The notes: generated from the letters alone by a model not told the origin. Counted from the stretch's first letter, positions 33,063 through 42,826 are shown. The stretch is 64,000 bases of DNA from Bradyrhizobium sp. 1 (GCF_023073315.1 NZ_JADPJH010000034.1:1-64000), one strand, 5' to 3'. Translations and numbers: made by a program.

Positions 33063-35963
33063 CTACGATCCCAGCCTCGCCATCATTGTACGCGCCTCGC
33101 GAAGGTCCTCCGTCTCGAAACCTTCGGTGAACTTGCCGTACACGGACGCGAGAACATGGCGTGCATCGGCCAGATGCCCCTCGCTCATCCTCAATCGTGC
33201 CAAGCTGATCGCCGTCCTTAGCTCCCAGAACAACGCGCCCTGGCTCCGCGCCACTTCGAACGCCCGGTCGAACGCCTGCTCGGCAGAGATCGTCGAGCGG
33301 CACTCGCCGGGAAGCAGCAGCAATTCGCCCTTGATGCGCCAGAGCTCGGCGACATACCACCCTTCGTCCCGTGCCTCGCATCGTGCGAGCGCCTCGTCGG
33401 CGATCGCAAGCCCTTGCGACACCTCGCCGGCCTCGCCGAGACATGCAGCAAGTTCGCCGAGCGGAAGCAGGAAGCGCGGCAGGAAGCGCGCCTCGCCCGC
33501 AAGCTCGAGCGCCTTGCGCAGCAGTGGCAATCCGGTCGCGAGGTCGCCGCGGCGCGCGATCAGCAGGCCCCTGAAGGCGCGCGCCCACAGATTCCACAAA
33601 CGGATCGGGTGACGTTCGGTGTGCTCGATCAGCATCGTGCAATAGCGCCCGGCCGCGTCGAGATCGCCGGCCAGAAAGGCAATCGGGCAGGCTCCCTGGC
33701 CGAGGACGCTGCAGAATGTGAGAGCGTGGCCACTCGTCCGCCCCTCCTCGACGTTGTGTTCGACCACGCTCAATGCCTGGTCCGCGAGGCCGAGCAGCCA
33801 CAGGATCCGCGCCTGGAAGTAGCGCGCAGAGGCCCGCAAGTCGAACCGGAAACGGATGACCTGCGGCTTCGCCGCCAGATCCGACAGGCGAGACAGGGTT
33901 CGCCCGATATGATGATGCGCCTGCCGCTGATCACCGAAATAGTGCAGCGCGGTTGCAAGGAGCCGGTCGGCCATCATCCGGTCGACGGAATTGCCGGAAT
34001 CGGCCACGACCTCCGCGAACCGATGCGCTAATTCGAGGGCCCTGCGGAATTCGCCATTGTTGAATTGATCGATGCAGAGTCCCCAGAGCGCGCGCAACAG
34101 ATAATCTCTGTCCTCGAGCTGCTCGGCTAACTGCAGGGTTGCAGCCCAGGCGGGGCCGGCCTCGCGAGCCCTGCCAACACCGTACATCAGCGACCAGCCG
34201 CGTGCGGCCGACAGCTGCATGCGAAGCCGCGGGGCGTCCGCGGCCGTCGGATCGAGCCGCGCCAATGCGAGTTCGGTCCGCTCGCGGCATTCGCCGAGGA
34301 GCGATAATTGCACCCATAGTGGGACCGCAGCCGCCGTCAAGGCCGCACCGACTTGCGAGTCGCCGCCGGACGAGAAGGCCCAATCAAGGCTGGTTCGCAC
34401 GTTGTCGATGTGCCGACCATAGATGGTGAGCCACTCCGCCTGCGGCCTCACTTCGCTATCGGCCTCGGCGTTGGCGAAGAATCCGATGTAGTACGTCGCC
34501 TCGCGGCGGGCAGCGCCGGGATATTCTGCGCTGGTATGCAGCTTCTCCGACGCATAGGCATGCGTGGTATCCAGCAGGCGATAGTGAGGGCTCTCGCCGC
34601 GAATATCCGCGAGAACGAGCGACTTTGCCACCAGCCTGGCAAGCTGGCCGGTGACGTCGCCGATGCCATCGCAGGCCACCGCGATCACGGCGTCGAGCCG
34701 GAATTCGCCGGCGAATATGCCGAGCTGCCGGAGCAGCCAGGCCTCGTCGTCCGGCAACAGGTCGTAGCTCCAATCGAGCGTTGCACGCAGCGTTTGCTGC
34801 CTCGGCAGCGCCGTGCGCCGGCCGGTCGTCAGAAATTTGAACCTGTCATCGAGAAGTGCCGCGATCTTCGGTGGGCTGAGCATGACCGCGCGCGCTGCCG
34901 CAAACTCGATCGCCAGCGGAATGCCGTCGAGGCGGCGACAGATCGCTGCGATGGCACCGATGTTTTCCTCGTCGGGCGCAAAGCTCGAACCCAGCGCCCT
35001 CGCTCTGCGCGTGAACAATTCCACGGCGCTGTACGCAGACGCGCCGGCGGGCTCGTGCCATGCTTCAGGTGGCACGCCCAGAGGAGGCACGCGGTAGACA
35101 TGCTCCCCCTCGATGCGTAGCGCTTCCCGGCTTGTCGCAACAATGATCGTCCCGGAACAGCGGCTGACAACCAGCTCGGCCACCTGCGCCACGGCATCGA
35201 TGACATGTTCGCAATTGTCGAGAATGAGCAACAATGGTCGAGGGCCGATCGCGCGTGCGATGGAATCAGGCGACATCTCCTCGCCCTCGAGCTTGGTGCC
35301 AAGCACGCTGGCGATCACCGAGCAGACCAGCTTGGGATCGGACAGCGAGGCCAGTTCGACCAGTAATCGATCCGCAGCGAAGCCGGGCGGTGGCGTTCTG
35401 GCGGCCTCGAGTGCCAGTGCCGTCTTTCCGATCCCGCCGGGCCCGACCAGGCTCACGACGCGATAGGCCGACAGCAGCCGCCACAAATGTGCAATCGCGG
35501 CGGTCCGGCCAATGAGATCGAACGACGCGCTGGGAATGTTGATCGACGGCAGCAGCTCGGCAGCGGCAGATTGTAGCGGCGTGTCCATATGCCGGATCCG
35601 CCACGCTCCCAGCAAACGATAGCCTCGGCCAACACTGGTCGACAGCATGCCGCGGTCAGGACCAAGCGCCTTTCGGATCGCCGCGATATGCACGCGAAGT
35701 GCACTCTCCTCGACAAAGACGCCCCGCCAGACCCGCTCCGTCAGGTCGTTCTTGGTGACGAGCTGGCCCTCTGCCTGAACCAATTCCGCGAGAATCTCAA
35801 AGGCACGTCCCCCCAAAGGAACGGTCTCTCCCGTCGAGCGCAATTCGCGTCTGACAAGATCGATCTCCCATTCCGCGCAAGTGTAGACGGGACGCTGGCC
35901 TGTCTCGGCCATCATTGGGACAGCCCCAAGCAGTTCATCATTTTCGGCCCAGCTTACCACCAA
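33063..35963 (-). CDS. Winged-helix STAND-ATPase regulator, copy 2
   Basis: Same architecture and nearly the same length as copy 1. Winged helix at about 27-120 (LGGRAFEILAELV, ESALRVHIAAIRKAL), Walker A GPGGIGKT at 174-181, Walker B LLILDNCEHV, sensor ATSREALRIEGE, and AICRRLDGIPLAIEF, then a TPR-like helical half (RRALELAHRFAEVV, GLAIADEALARCEA). STAND ATPases act as ligand-gated oligomerisation switches; here the output is likely DNA binding through the N-terminal winged helix. Start uncertain between 35963 and 35915 (MMAETGQRP). Copy 2 resembles copy 3 more than copy 1 in the sensor and ATPase motifs. Confidence 0.88.
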   Translation of the reverse strand: MVVSWAENDELLGAVPMMAETGQRPVYTCAEWEIDLVRRELRSTGETVPLGGRAFEILAELVQAEGQLVTKNDLTERVWRGVFVEESALRVHIAAIRKALGPDRGMLSTSVGRGYRLLGAWRIRHMDTPLQSAAAELLPSINIPSASFDLIGRTAAIAHLWRLLSAYRVVSLVGPGGIGKTALALEAARTPPPGFAADRLLVELASLSDPKLVCSVIASVLGTKLEGEEMSPDSIARAIGPRPLLLILDNCEHVIDAVAQVAELVVSRCSGTIIVATSREALRIEGEHVYRVPPLGVPPEAWHEPAGASAYSAVELFTRRARALGSSFAPDEENIGAIAAICRRLDGIPLAIEFAAARAVMLSPPKIAALLDDRFKFLTTGRRTALPRQQTLRATLDWSYDLLPDDEAWLLRQLGIFAGEFRLDAVIAVACDGIGDVTGQLARLVAKSLVLADIRGESPHYRLLDTTHAYASEKLHTSAEYPGAARREATYYIGFFANAEADSEVRPQAEWLTIYGRHIDNVRTSLDWAFSSGGDSQVGAALTAAAVPLWVQLSLLGECRERTELALARLDPTAADAPRLRMQLSAARGWSLMYGVGRAREAGPAWAATLQLAEQLEDRDYLLRALWGLCIDQFNNGEFRRALELAHRFAEVVADSGNSVDRMMADRLLATALHYFGDQRQAHHHIGRTLSRLSDLAAKPQVIRFRFDLRASARYFQARILWLLGLADQALSVVEHNVEEGRTSGHALTFCSVLGQGACPIAFLAGDLDAAGRYCTMLIEHTERHPIRLWNLWARAFRGLLIARRGDLATGLPLLRKALELAGEARFLPRFLLPLGELAACLGEAGEVSQGLAIADEALARCEARDEGWYVAELWRIKGELLLLPGECRSTISAEQAFDRAFEVARSQGALFWELRTAISLARLRMSEGHLADARHVLASVYGKFTEGFETEDLREARTMMARLGS

Positions 35964-36029
35964 ACTTTTCGAAAGACACAGGTCGCCGGGCGGCGGAGCC
36001 GCCGACCCCCGTGTCGCAATGCGCGCGCT

Positions 36030-36311
36030 TCAGCAGCCGCGGCAGATCGATCCTTTCAGCATCTTCTCGAGCCGGGCGTCGTCCTTGTCGATGGTCGGGT
36101 CCGAGCCGAGCAACGGCCCCTTCGTCGCGTGACCACCACCGTCCGAAGACGCAAGCGCGGTGCCCAGCGAGTTCGTTCCCGGCGCGGCGGCACTCGTGCC
36201 GAGCGCACCGCCGCCCGCCATCGACATATGCGATCCCATGCCGCCACGGGCAGACGCAGCACCCGAGAGCGCAACGCAGGCGACGACGCAAACAACAGCA
36301 AATGATCTCAT
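36030..36311 (-). CDS. Small secreted Gly/Ser/Ala-rich protein
   Basis: A 93-residue protein with a signal peptide (cleaved after ASA, residue ~21), a low-complexity Gly/Ser/Ala middle and a charged C-terminus ending MLKGSICRGC with two cysteines. No family known to me. Located downstream of copy 2 of the STAND regulators in the divergent interval before another small secreted protein. Confidence 0.6.
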   Translation of the reverse strand: MRSFAVVCVVACVALSGAASARGGMGSHMSMAGGGALGTSAAAPGTNSLGTALASSDGGGHATKGPLLGSDPTIDKDDARLEKMLKGSICRGC

Positions 36312-36564
36312 TGCTCACACTCCTCATGTTTAAATTATGCGCCTCCCAGAAACGGACACCGGACGGGATTGACCACCCACAATCGCGCGAGAATTCTGAC
36401 AACGGTGACAGACTCTTCCCGCAAGAGTGATGCAGATTCGCCGGGACTTTCCGCTCCGCCGACCTACATACCTTTCATCAGAACAATTTTCGGAAACGCC
36501 ACCAGCCGAGCAGCGATCATCGCCAAGCGACTTCTCCGCACGGAGCGAGCAATGGAGAATCGCT

Positions 36565-36807
36565 ATGAGTGTATTCAAAATACTAATCGCTGCGGCGCTA
36601 CTCTCAACGGCAACGATATCGTCCGCATCCGCAGCCTGGTCCTTCGCCGACCAGGAGCCGGCAGCCTTTGCATCGATGTACCCCGATCGCGACGTGCTGA
36701 ACGGTGGCGCGCTGACGCCCGCCGGGCGAATGGGTCTCGAGCGGCCCGGTGGCGCCGCGCCCGTATTCCCCATGGGCCATTTTCACAATCATAACTGGCA
36801 TCGCTGA
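36565..36807 (+). CDS. Small secreted hypothetical protein
   Basis: An 80-residue protein with a clean signal peptide (about 1-23, ending ASA) and a short mature part with a His-rich tail (GHFHNHNWHR). The start is supported by TGGAGA 8 bases upstream. No recognised family; the His tail could bind metal, which is speculation. Confidence 0.65.
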   Translation: MSVFKILIAAALLSTATISSASAAWSFADQEPAAFASMYPDRDVLNGGALTPAGRMGLERPGGAAPVFPMGHFHNHNWHR

Positions 36808-37123
36808 CGAGACACCACAATCGAGCATCACGCGTCCTGCCAAGATGACGGTGTCCGCAATCCGGGAGTGCGACCGCGCCATGCGGCGCACCCTGCGGGA
36901 TTCGAAGCAAGGTCGATCACATCGATCCCGCTAGCCGGGCTGGCAACTGCGAAACTTAACAGTTCTTCAGCATCCGTAACCGAGCCCACGGCGCCGTCCG
37001 CGCTATAGTCGCGACGCCGACTGCCGCATGCGCTGGTCCGGCGCGCCCTGAGCAGGCGCGGCCAAGTGACGCGTCGTCACGGTCTGGCATGTGCGAAAAC
37101 CGGCAGCGCCATGGAGGCATCGC

Positions 37124-38389
37124 TTGATCACGAGCAGAGCTAGCTACTCGATTTCGCACCGTGCGTGGCGCTTGGGAAAGCTCGTCATCTCCTGCGCCGT
37201 GCTTGCAGCCGGCAGCGCGTCTGCGGAACCGCAATACGATCCCGGCGCAAGCGACACGGAGATCCGGATCGGCAACATCATGCCCTACAGCGGTCCGGCG
37301 TCGGCTTTCGGCATCATCGGCAAGACGATGAGTGCGTATTTCCGCATGATCAACGACAAGGGCGGGATCAACGGCCGGAAAATCAATTTCATCTCATATG
37401 ACGACGCCTACAATCCATCCAGAGCAGTCGAGCAAGCGCGACGGCTCGTCGAGGACGACGAGGTGCTCGCGATCTTCGCGCCATTCGGCACGGTCAGCAA
37501 CGCCGCCATCCAGAAGTACATGAACAACCGGCATGTGCCGCAATTGTTCGCCATCACCGGAGCGTCGCGCTCAGCTGATCCCGAGCACATTCCGTGGACC
37601 ATCGGCTGGCAACCGAGCTACCGAACCGAGGCACGCATCTATGCGGACTACATCCTGAAGCACCATCCAGGTGCCAGCATCGGCATCCTCCACCAGAACG
37701 ACGATTTCGGGCGCGACTATCTGCTGGGGTTGAAGGACGTGTTCCAGGACAAGTACGCGCAAATGGTGGTCGCCAGCCTGCCATATGAGGTCAGCGTACC
37801 GACGATCGAGTCACAAATCGTAGCGATCAAGACCGCCGCACCCGACATATTCATCGACGTCGCCACGCCAAAATTCGCCGCGCAGGCGATCCGCAAGCTC
37901 GCCGAGCTGGACTGGCATCCCGTCCACATCGTGACGAACATCTCGGTCTCGGTCGGCGCGGTGTTGAAGCCCGCGGGGCTGGACAACGCCAAGGGAATTC
38001 TCAGCGCCGGGTATCAGATGGACGTGACCGATCCGCAATGGGACAGCCACCCGGGCATGCAGCACTTTCGCGCGTTCATGGCGAAATACTATCCGGAAGC
38101 GGATCGATCTGAGAGCGGACCGCTGGTGGCCTTCAACATGTCGAGTGCGCTCGTGGAGGTGATCAGGCGCTGCGGCGATGATCTGACGCACGAGAGAATC
38201 ATGCGCGTGGCCACCGATCTCGATCTCGACATCGAAGGCTACATTCCCGGCATCAGAATAAAAACATCGCCAACGGACTTTCATCCGATCGAGCAGCTCC
38301 AGATGATGCGCTTTACCGGCGAGAGATGGGAATGGTTTGGCCCGCTGCTCGATGGACGCGCAGACCAGACGGCGCCCTCGTCCGACTAG
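37124..38389 (+). CDS. ABC-type branched-chain amino-acid-like substrate-binding protein
   Basis: A 421-residue periplasmic-binding protein of the LivJ/Peripla_BP_6 type. A signal sequence ending ASASA is followed by the mature start EIRIGNIMPYSGPAS, then INDKGGINGRKI and ILHQNDDFGRDYLLGLKD. I chose TTG at 37124 because GGAGG lies 6 bases upstream; GTG at 37091 is the alternative. No permease or ATPase genes are adjacent, so it is an orphan; ligand unknown. It sits between STAND regulators 2 and 3. Confidence 0.88.
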   Translation: MITSRASYSISHRAWRLGKLVISCAVLAAGSASAEPQYDPGASDTEIRIGNIMPYSGPASAFGIIGKTMSAYFRMINDKGGINGRKINFISYDDAYNPSRAVEQARRLVEDDEVLAIFAPFGTVSNAAIQKYMNNRHVPQLFAITGASRSADPEHIPWTIGWQPSYRTEARIYADYILKHHPGASIGILHQNDDFGRDYLLGLKDVFQDKYAQMVVASLPYEVSVPTIESQIVAIKTAAPDIFIDVATPKFAAQAIRKLAELDWHPVHIVTNISVSVGAVLKPAGLDNAKGILSAGYQMDVTDPQWDSHPGMQHFRAFMAKYYPEADRSESGPLVAFNMSSALVEVIRRCGDDLTHERIMRVATDLDLDIEGYIPGIRIKTSPTDFHPIEQLQMMRFTGERWEWFGPLLDGRADQTAPSSD

Positions 38390-38562
38390 GACGCGAAGCT
38401 CGCTGTCGGATGAGCCGTCGCTGTTGAATCAACGTCACGCGACGGCTTCGTGCAAAGACGAAAATGTTCGTTCGATCAATACTGCGGATCCGGCACACAC
38501 ATGCGCATGTCTCGTGAGCGGGCCGAGGCGTTCCCGGCATCGCTTTCTCAAGGAGACGTTCG

Positions 38563-38796
38563 ATGACTACACTGAAGCTCTTGTCGGCCGGATTCGTGGT
38601 CGCAGCCATGATTGCCTCCCCCGTGATGGCCCGCGAAGGCAGCACCAATGCGAAGCGCACCAATGTCGAGGCCTATGCGTCGACGCAGCGCATTCCGGCC
38701 GCCTCCAAGCGCGGCTGCGTCCGTGCTCCCGACGTCGGTGCATACGCCAGCGCTCCCTGGCGCCGGCCGCCCTGCGAGCCCACATCTGGCTATTGA
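38563..38796 (+). CDS. Small secreted two-cysteine protein, paralogue of 50943-51191
   Basis: A 77-residue protein: signal peptide MTTLKLLSAGFVVAAM ending VMA, then a short mature domain with C-x-x-APxVGAYASAPW and PCEPTSGY. The same layout (C-APRVGAFATAPW-PCEPGTGSY) occurs in 50943-51191, so the two define a small exported family. The upstream sequence AAGGAGACGTTCG is a good ribosome site. Function unknown. Confidence 0.75.
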   Translation: MTTLKLLSAGFVVAAMIASPVMAREGSTNAKRTNVEAYASTQRIPAASKRGCVRAPDVGAYASAPWRRPPCEPTSGY

Positions 38797-39132
38797 GCTC
38801 GCGAACCGGAGCAAGTCCGGTTGACGCCAAGCGGAAGTTGATCGTCTCAGCATTCCGGATTTTGGGTCTCACGACGAAAGCAAGGACGGCGGCTCTCGAC
38901 GGGGCCGCCGTTGTTGCGACCGGCGCGATGCGCGCTTCTTCCGAGCGTGTCTCCTATTGTGACATACTTCCGACCGCTGTCACGAATTCGTGTATCGAAC
39001 ATGAGCGCGTCGGGTGCCAGCATCATCAAGGACGGGTCGCGGATCACTGGGAAGCCGTTCTTGACACGCCGACGGCGTCCCCTGTAGGAGACCCGAGCGC
39101 ATTCAAGCTTTTAAAATTCTTGCCAAGGGTCG
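38797..39132. other. Intergenic region before STAND copy 3
   Basis: 336 bases. It holds two hairpins (38804-38822 and 38886-38911) and an AT-richer stretch near 39108-39125 that could be promoter sequence for the STAND regulator. No gene is supported. Confidence 0.5.
38886..38911 (+). terminator. Likely terminator of the two-cysteine protein gene
   Basis: An 8-bp stem ACGGCGGC / GCCGCCGT encloses a TCTCGACGGG loop and is followed by TGTTG. GC-rich stem, weak T run; 90 bases after the stop. Confidence 0.45.
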
Positions 39133-42096
39133 GTGATCTCAAGGGCGGCTCGTGATTCCCCCCGGATCACGGCAGCGAAATTGATGCACGGACCCTCTAT
39201 GTCATCGCCGGTTGATCGCACTTACTCTTTTGGACATTGGCTCGTCGATTGCCAACGCAGAGAGCTGAGGCATGACAACGTCACGGTACCGATCGGCAGC
39301 CGCGCGTTCGAAATTCTCGAGAAGCTGGTCGGCTCCGCTGGTCTCCTCGTCACCAAGGACGATTTGATCGGAAGCGTCTGGTCGGGCCTGACCGTCGAAG
39401 ACAATACGCTCCAGGTTCATATCTCGGCCGTCCGGAAGGCGCTCGGCGAGGATCGCAAGCTCCTCAAGACGGTGTCGGGCCGTGGATACACGCTCGCCGG
39501 AGCCTGGCGAAGCGGGCATCCGGATCACTCTTTGACTGCACCGGGGACGATTCCGGCCGATGCACCCTTTTCCAGCAATCTGCCGAGCGTCCGCGCACCT
39601 CTGATCGGTCGCGAGGATTGTCTCGGTCAATTGGCCGATGTGCTGTCCGCATATCGGGCCGTGACTCTCGTCGGCCCCGGCGGCATCGGAAAGACCAAGC
39701 TGGCGATCGAGCTCGCACGCAGCGTCGCGCCCTCGTTCAACGATTCCGTGGCGCTGGTCGAACTCGCGACCCTCCAGGATGCGGCACTCGCGGCATCTGC
39801 GACCGCCCGTGCCCTCAAGCTCGCCTCGAATGACAAGGAAGTCTCTCCCGCAAGCATTGCCCAGGCCATCGGGACGCGTCATCTGCTTCTTGTCCTGGAC
39901 AATTGCGAGCATGTGATCGAAGCCGCCGCGCAGATTGCCAGCGCCGTGCTTCGCTATTGTCCGAACGTCACTGTTCTTGCGACCAGCCGCGAAGGCCTCC
40001 GCATCGATGGCGAATACGTTGCGGCCATTCCAGCACTGTCGGTCCCTGATCCCGATACGCACGATCCCGATCTGCTGCTCCGGGAAAGCGCCGTGCAGCT
40101 CTTCGTCACGCGCACGCGGGCGCTGCGTGCGAGCTTCGTTGCGGGCGCGGAGGAACTTCAGAAGGTCGCCGCCATCTGCCGCCGCCTCGACGGCATTCCG
40201 CTTGCATTGGAATTTGCCGCGGCACGGGCCGCCAATCTCGGGGTGGACACCGTATTGCTTCGGCTGGACAAGCGTTTCGAGCTGCTGAACGGCGGCCGCC
40301 GCGACCAGTTGCCGCGCCACCAGACCCTGCGAGCGACACTGGACTGGAGCTACGATCTGTTGCCGCCGGCAGAGCAGAGCCTGCTTTGTCGGCTCGCGGT
40401 GTTTCCGGCCGGCTTCACGCTCGATGCGGCCATCGCGATGATGGACGACACCTTGTCGCGGTCGGACGTCATCGAAACCCTGTTCAATCTGGTCGGGAAA
40501 TCGCTTGTGTCGCTGGACCCCTCCTTCGAGGGACGATGGCGCCTCCTGGAGAGCACCCGTGCCTATGCGCTGGAGAAGCTGGCGGACGCGGGCTTCGTCG
40601 AACAGGCTGCCAGACGCCATGCCAACTTTCTCAGACAGATCATCGCGCCGCTCGGCGATAGCTCTCACGCTCCCGACGACATCTCCCGGTTCGCCCAGGA
40701 GATCGGCAACGTGCATGCGGCGCTCGACTGGGCGTTCTCGTCCAATGGAGATACCGCGCTTGGCATCGAGCTGACGGCCGGCTTCGTTCCGGTATGGATG
40801 CAGTTGCTGTCCTTCGTGGAATGCTCGACGCGGATCGAGCACGCTCTTGCGCATTTCAGTCCCGAATTCACCTGCGTTCCGAAGCTCAAGGCGCAGCTCT
40901 ACGTCGCCCTGGGCTTTGCGCTTCTCAACACGACGGGGTCGGCGGATCGCATGAAGGCGGCGCTGAGCATCGGTCTTGTGCTCGCCGAGGAATTGTCCGA
41001 TCTCGAGCTTCAGCTCAAGGCGGTCTGGACGTTGTGGAGCTATAACCTCAACTCGGGCCAATACGCCGAGGCCAGGGAGGTCGGCGAGCGCTACCTCGAG
41101 ATCGCACTGCGCACCGGAAGCGCCGCCAACGAGGCGGTCGGCCGTCGCCTGATCGGCGCCGCCAGCCATTTCTTCGGTGCGCAGGAGGATGCGCGACGCG
41201 AACTGACCTTGTCGCTTGATCATTCGGCTCACGGTTTGGACGGCGGCGGGAACCAGATGTGGTTTTTGCTGAACCAGAGCGTTCTGGCCAAGGCGATGTT
41301 GGCGCGTGTCCTGCTGCTGCAGGGAAAGATCGCGCAGAGCAGATCCCTAGCCGCCGAGTGCCTTCAGGAGGCTCAGCGTGAGAAGGACAAGCTTGCGATC
41401 GCCTACGCGCTGCGGAACGCGGTCTGCCCGATCGCGCTGATGACGCATGACCTCGCCGCCGCCGATCAGGCGATATCCTCTCTTCTCGAGCTCGTCACAC
41501 GCGAGGGGATCGCTTTCTGGACCAGCTGGACGTCCTGCCTGAAGGGGCAATTGCTGGTTCTGCAAGGCAAGCATGACGACGGAATTGCGCTGTTGCGCAG
41601 CGGCCTGAAGGCGCGCACCGAGAACGGATGGTTGATGCGCAATCCCGAGTTTCTCGGGTCGCTCGCCGAGGGCTTGCTCGCCAGCGGCGATCCTGCGCAG
41701 GCGCTGGCCACGGTGGAGGAGGCCTTGTCCATGTCGCGGCAGGGCCGGCAATTGTGGTGCCTTGCGGACCTCTTGAGGATCAAGGCTGAGATTCTCCTGG
41801 CCAATGACCGATCCGATCCCTCGCGATCCGAATTGCTGTTCGCCGAGGGGCTGTCCGTGGCCAGAGACCAGCAATGCCGCTTCTACGAGCTGAAGGTCGC
41901 GGCAGCGTGGGCAGGTATCATGGCGGGATCGAACCGTCAGCAGACCGCACTTGATCTCGTCGGCCCGGTCAGCGCCCTGTTCGATCAGGAAATCGATCTT
42001 CCCGCACTCGCCTTTGCCCGCGCTCTGGCTGAAATACCGGGCATCTCGCTCTCGACATGCGACGGCGATCGGCCCGCGTCCTGCACCTGCCACTAG
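39133..42096 (+). CDS. Winged-helix STAND-ATPase regulator, copy 3
   Basis: A 987-residue paralogue of 30143-33043 and 33063-35963. Winged helix at about 30-124 (IGSRAFEILEKLV, VEDNTLQVHISAVRKALGE), Walker A GPGGIGKT at 181-188, Walker B LLLVLDNCEHV, sensor ATSREGLRIDGE, AAICRRLDGIPLALEF and LPRHQTLRATLDWSYDLL, then a helical half with TPR-like spacing. The first start is GTG at 39133; ATG at 39184 or 39199 would give a protein equal in length to the other two and is quite possible. Function unknown; the family could be called CadC-like/STAND one-component regulators. Confidence 0.88.
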   Translation: MISRAARDSPRITAAKLMHGPSMSSPVDRTYSFGHWLVDCQRRELRHDNVTVPIGSRAFEILEKLVGSAGLLVTKDDLIGSVWSGLTVEDNTLQVHISAVRKALGEDRKLLKTVSGRGYTLAGAWRSGHPDHSLTAPGTIPADAPFSSNLPSVRAPLIGREDCLGQLADVLSAYRAVTLVGPGGIGKTKLAIELARSVAPSFNDSVALVELATLQDAALAASATARALKLASNDKEVSPASIAQAIGTRHLLLVLDNCEHVIEAAAQIASAVLRYCPNVTVLATSREGLRIDGEYVAAIPALSVPDPDTHDPDLLLRESAVQLFVTRTRALRASFVAGAEELQKVAAICRRLDGIPLALEFAAARAANLGVDTVLLRLDKRFELLNGGRRDQLPRHQTLRATLDWSYDLLPPAEQSLLCRLAVFPAGFTLDAAIAMMDDTLSRSDVIETLFNLVGKSLVSLDPSFEGRWRLLESTRAYALEKLADAGFVEQAARRHANFLRQIIAPLGDSSHAPDDISRFAQEIGNVHAALDWAFSSNGDTALGIELTAGFVPVWMQLLSFVECSTRIEHALAHFSPEFTCVPKLKAQLYVALGFALLNTTGSADRMKAALSIGLVLAEELSDLELQLKAVWTLWSYNLNSGQYAEAREVGERYLEIALRTGSAANEAVGRRLIGAASHFFGAQEDARRELTLSLDHSAHGLDGGGNQMWFLLNQSVLAKAMLARVLLLQGKIAQSRSLAAECLQEAQREKDKLAIAYALRNAVCPIALMTHDLAAADQAISSLLELVTREGIAFWTSWTSCLKGQLLVLQGKHDDGIALLRSGLKARTENGWLMRNPEFLGSLAEGLLASGDPAQALATVEEALSMSRQGRQLWCLADLLRIKAEILLANDRSDPSRSELLFAEGLSVARDQQCRFYELKVAAAWAGIMAGSNRQQTALDLVGPVSALFDQEIDLPALAFARALAEIPGISLSTCDGDRPASCTCH

Positions 42097-42116
42097 GTAG
42101 CGATCCGCCGCTCACC

Positions 42117-42815
42117 TCAGCATCCCGGCGGCAGCACCGGCGACACACCGGGCGTCGGCGCCGCGCCTGAGGCGTTGGCCGGCAACACTGTCGCAGGCTC
42201 CGCTAGATTCATCGAGACCCCTTCCGCGCAGGCCGAGCTGTTGGGGCTGGGCACGACAGCATTCGGGTCTATGCCCGTGCCGCCGGCGCCGCTGGTGTCC
42301 GCCAGGATCGTGCCGGGCGCTGGGCTTGCAGCCACTTGCGAAATCGAAAGCGGCAGAGACGCAGCACTCGTCAGCTGCCCTCCCGGCGTTGAGCTGCATG
42401 CGACCGTCGTACCCGTTCCCGCCGGCGCAGCCGCGGAGATTGTCCCGATGGCGCTGCCGTTCTGCCCTGTGACCGGCAGGACAGGGGCCGCGATGCCCGA
42501 TGGCGAAAGGCCTGTGGGCGATACGGTCGGGGTCGCCGGCACCGGCGACGGCGACGACGACGGTGGCGCGCAGACGACCACCGTCCCCGGCGTGGTCGGA
42601 TCCGACGCGAGCGGCACGGGCGCCAGCGTCGTATCCGGCGCGCCCGACACGGTCGTTGCTGAAAACGGCCCCGGACTGTTGAGCGGCGAGATCACGATCG
42701 CGCCCGGCACCGTCGGCAGATCCATTGCCGTGCTGCCGGTCGTTGCGACCTGTGCCTGAACGGGAGAGCCACCGAGCAGAAGAGCCATCACCCCAGCGAA
42801 TGCGATCCGCATCAT
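42117..42815 (-). CDS. Low-complexity Pro/Ser/Thr-rich secreted protein
   Basis: A 232-residue protein with a signal peptide (about 1-22, ending VQAQ) and a body dominated by Pro, Ser, Thr, Ala and Gly (for example SSSPSPVPATPTVSP). Four cysteines are spaced far apart. No fold is recognisable. It starts 11 bases after the RND adaptor stop on the same strand, so it is in the efflux operon. A similar type of protein leads the other RND operon (16215-16706). It might be a surface or channel-associated accessory protein; this is speculation. Confidence 0.68.
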   Translation of the reverse strand: MMRIAFAGVMALLLGGSPVQAQVATTGSTAMDLPTVPGAIVISPLNSPGPFSATTVSGAPDTTLAPVPLASDPTTPGTVVVCAPPSSSPSPVPATPTVSPTGLSPSGIAAPVLPVTGQNGSAIGTISAAAPAGTGTTVACSSTPGGQLTSAASLPLSISQVAASPAPGTILADTSGAGGTGIDPNAVVPSPNSSACAEGVSMNLAEPATVLPANASGAAPTPGVSPVLPPGC

Positions 42816-42826
42816 CTTTCGTATCC

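Noticed and set aside
36957..37030. Shared motif AGCATCC-TAAC-GAGCCC upstream of 37124 and 6123
   Set aside because: Both regions contain a similar 20-base string, but two loosely matching copies are too little to call a regulatory site.
39202..41232. 676-codon open frame antisense to STAND copy 3
   Set aside because: It lies wholly within the opposite strand of a gene with clear domains, has Arg/Gly-rich shadow composition and no family motif. Similar shadows exist opposite mdcA, ragC, ragB, fliK and fliF.
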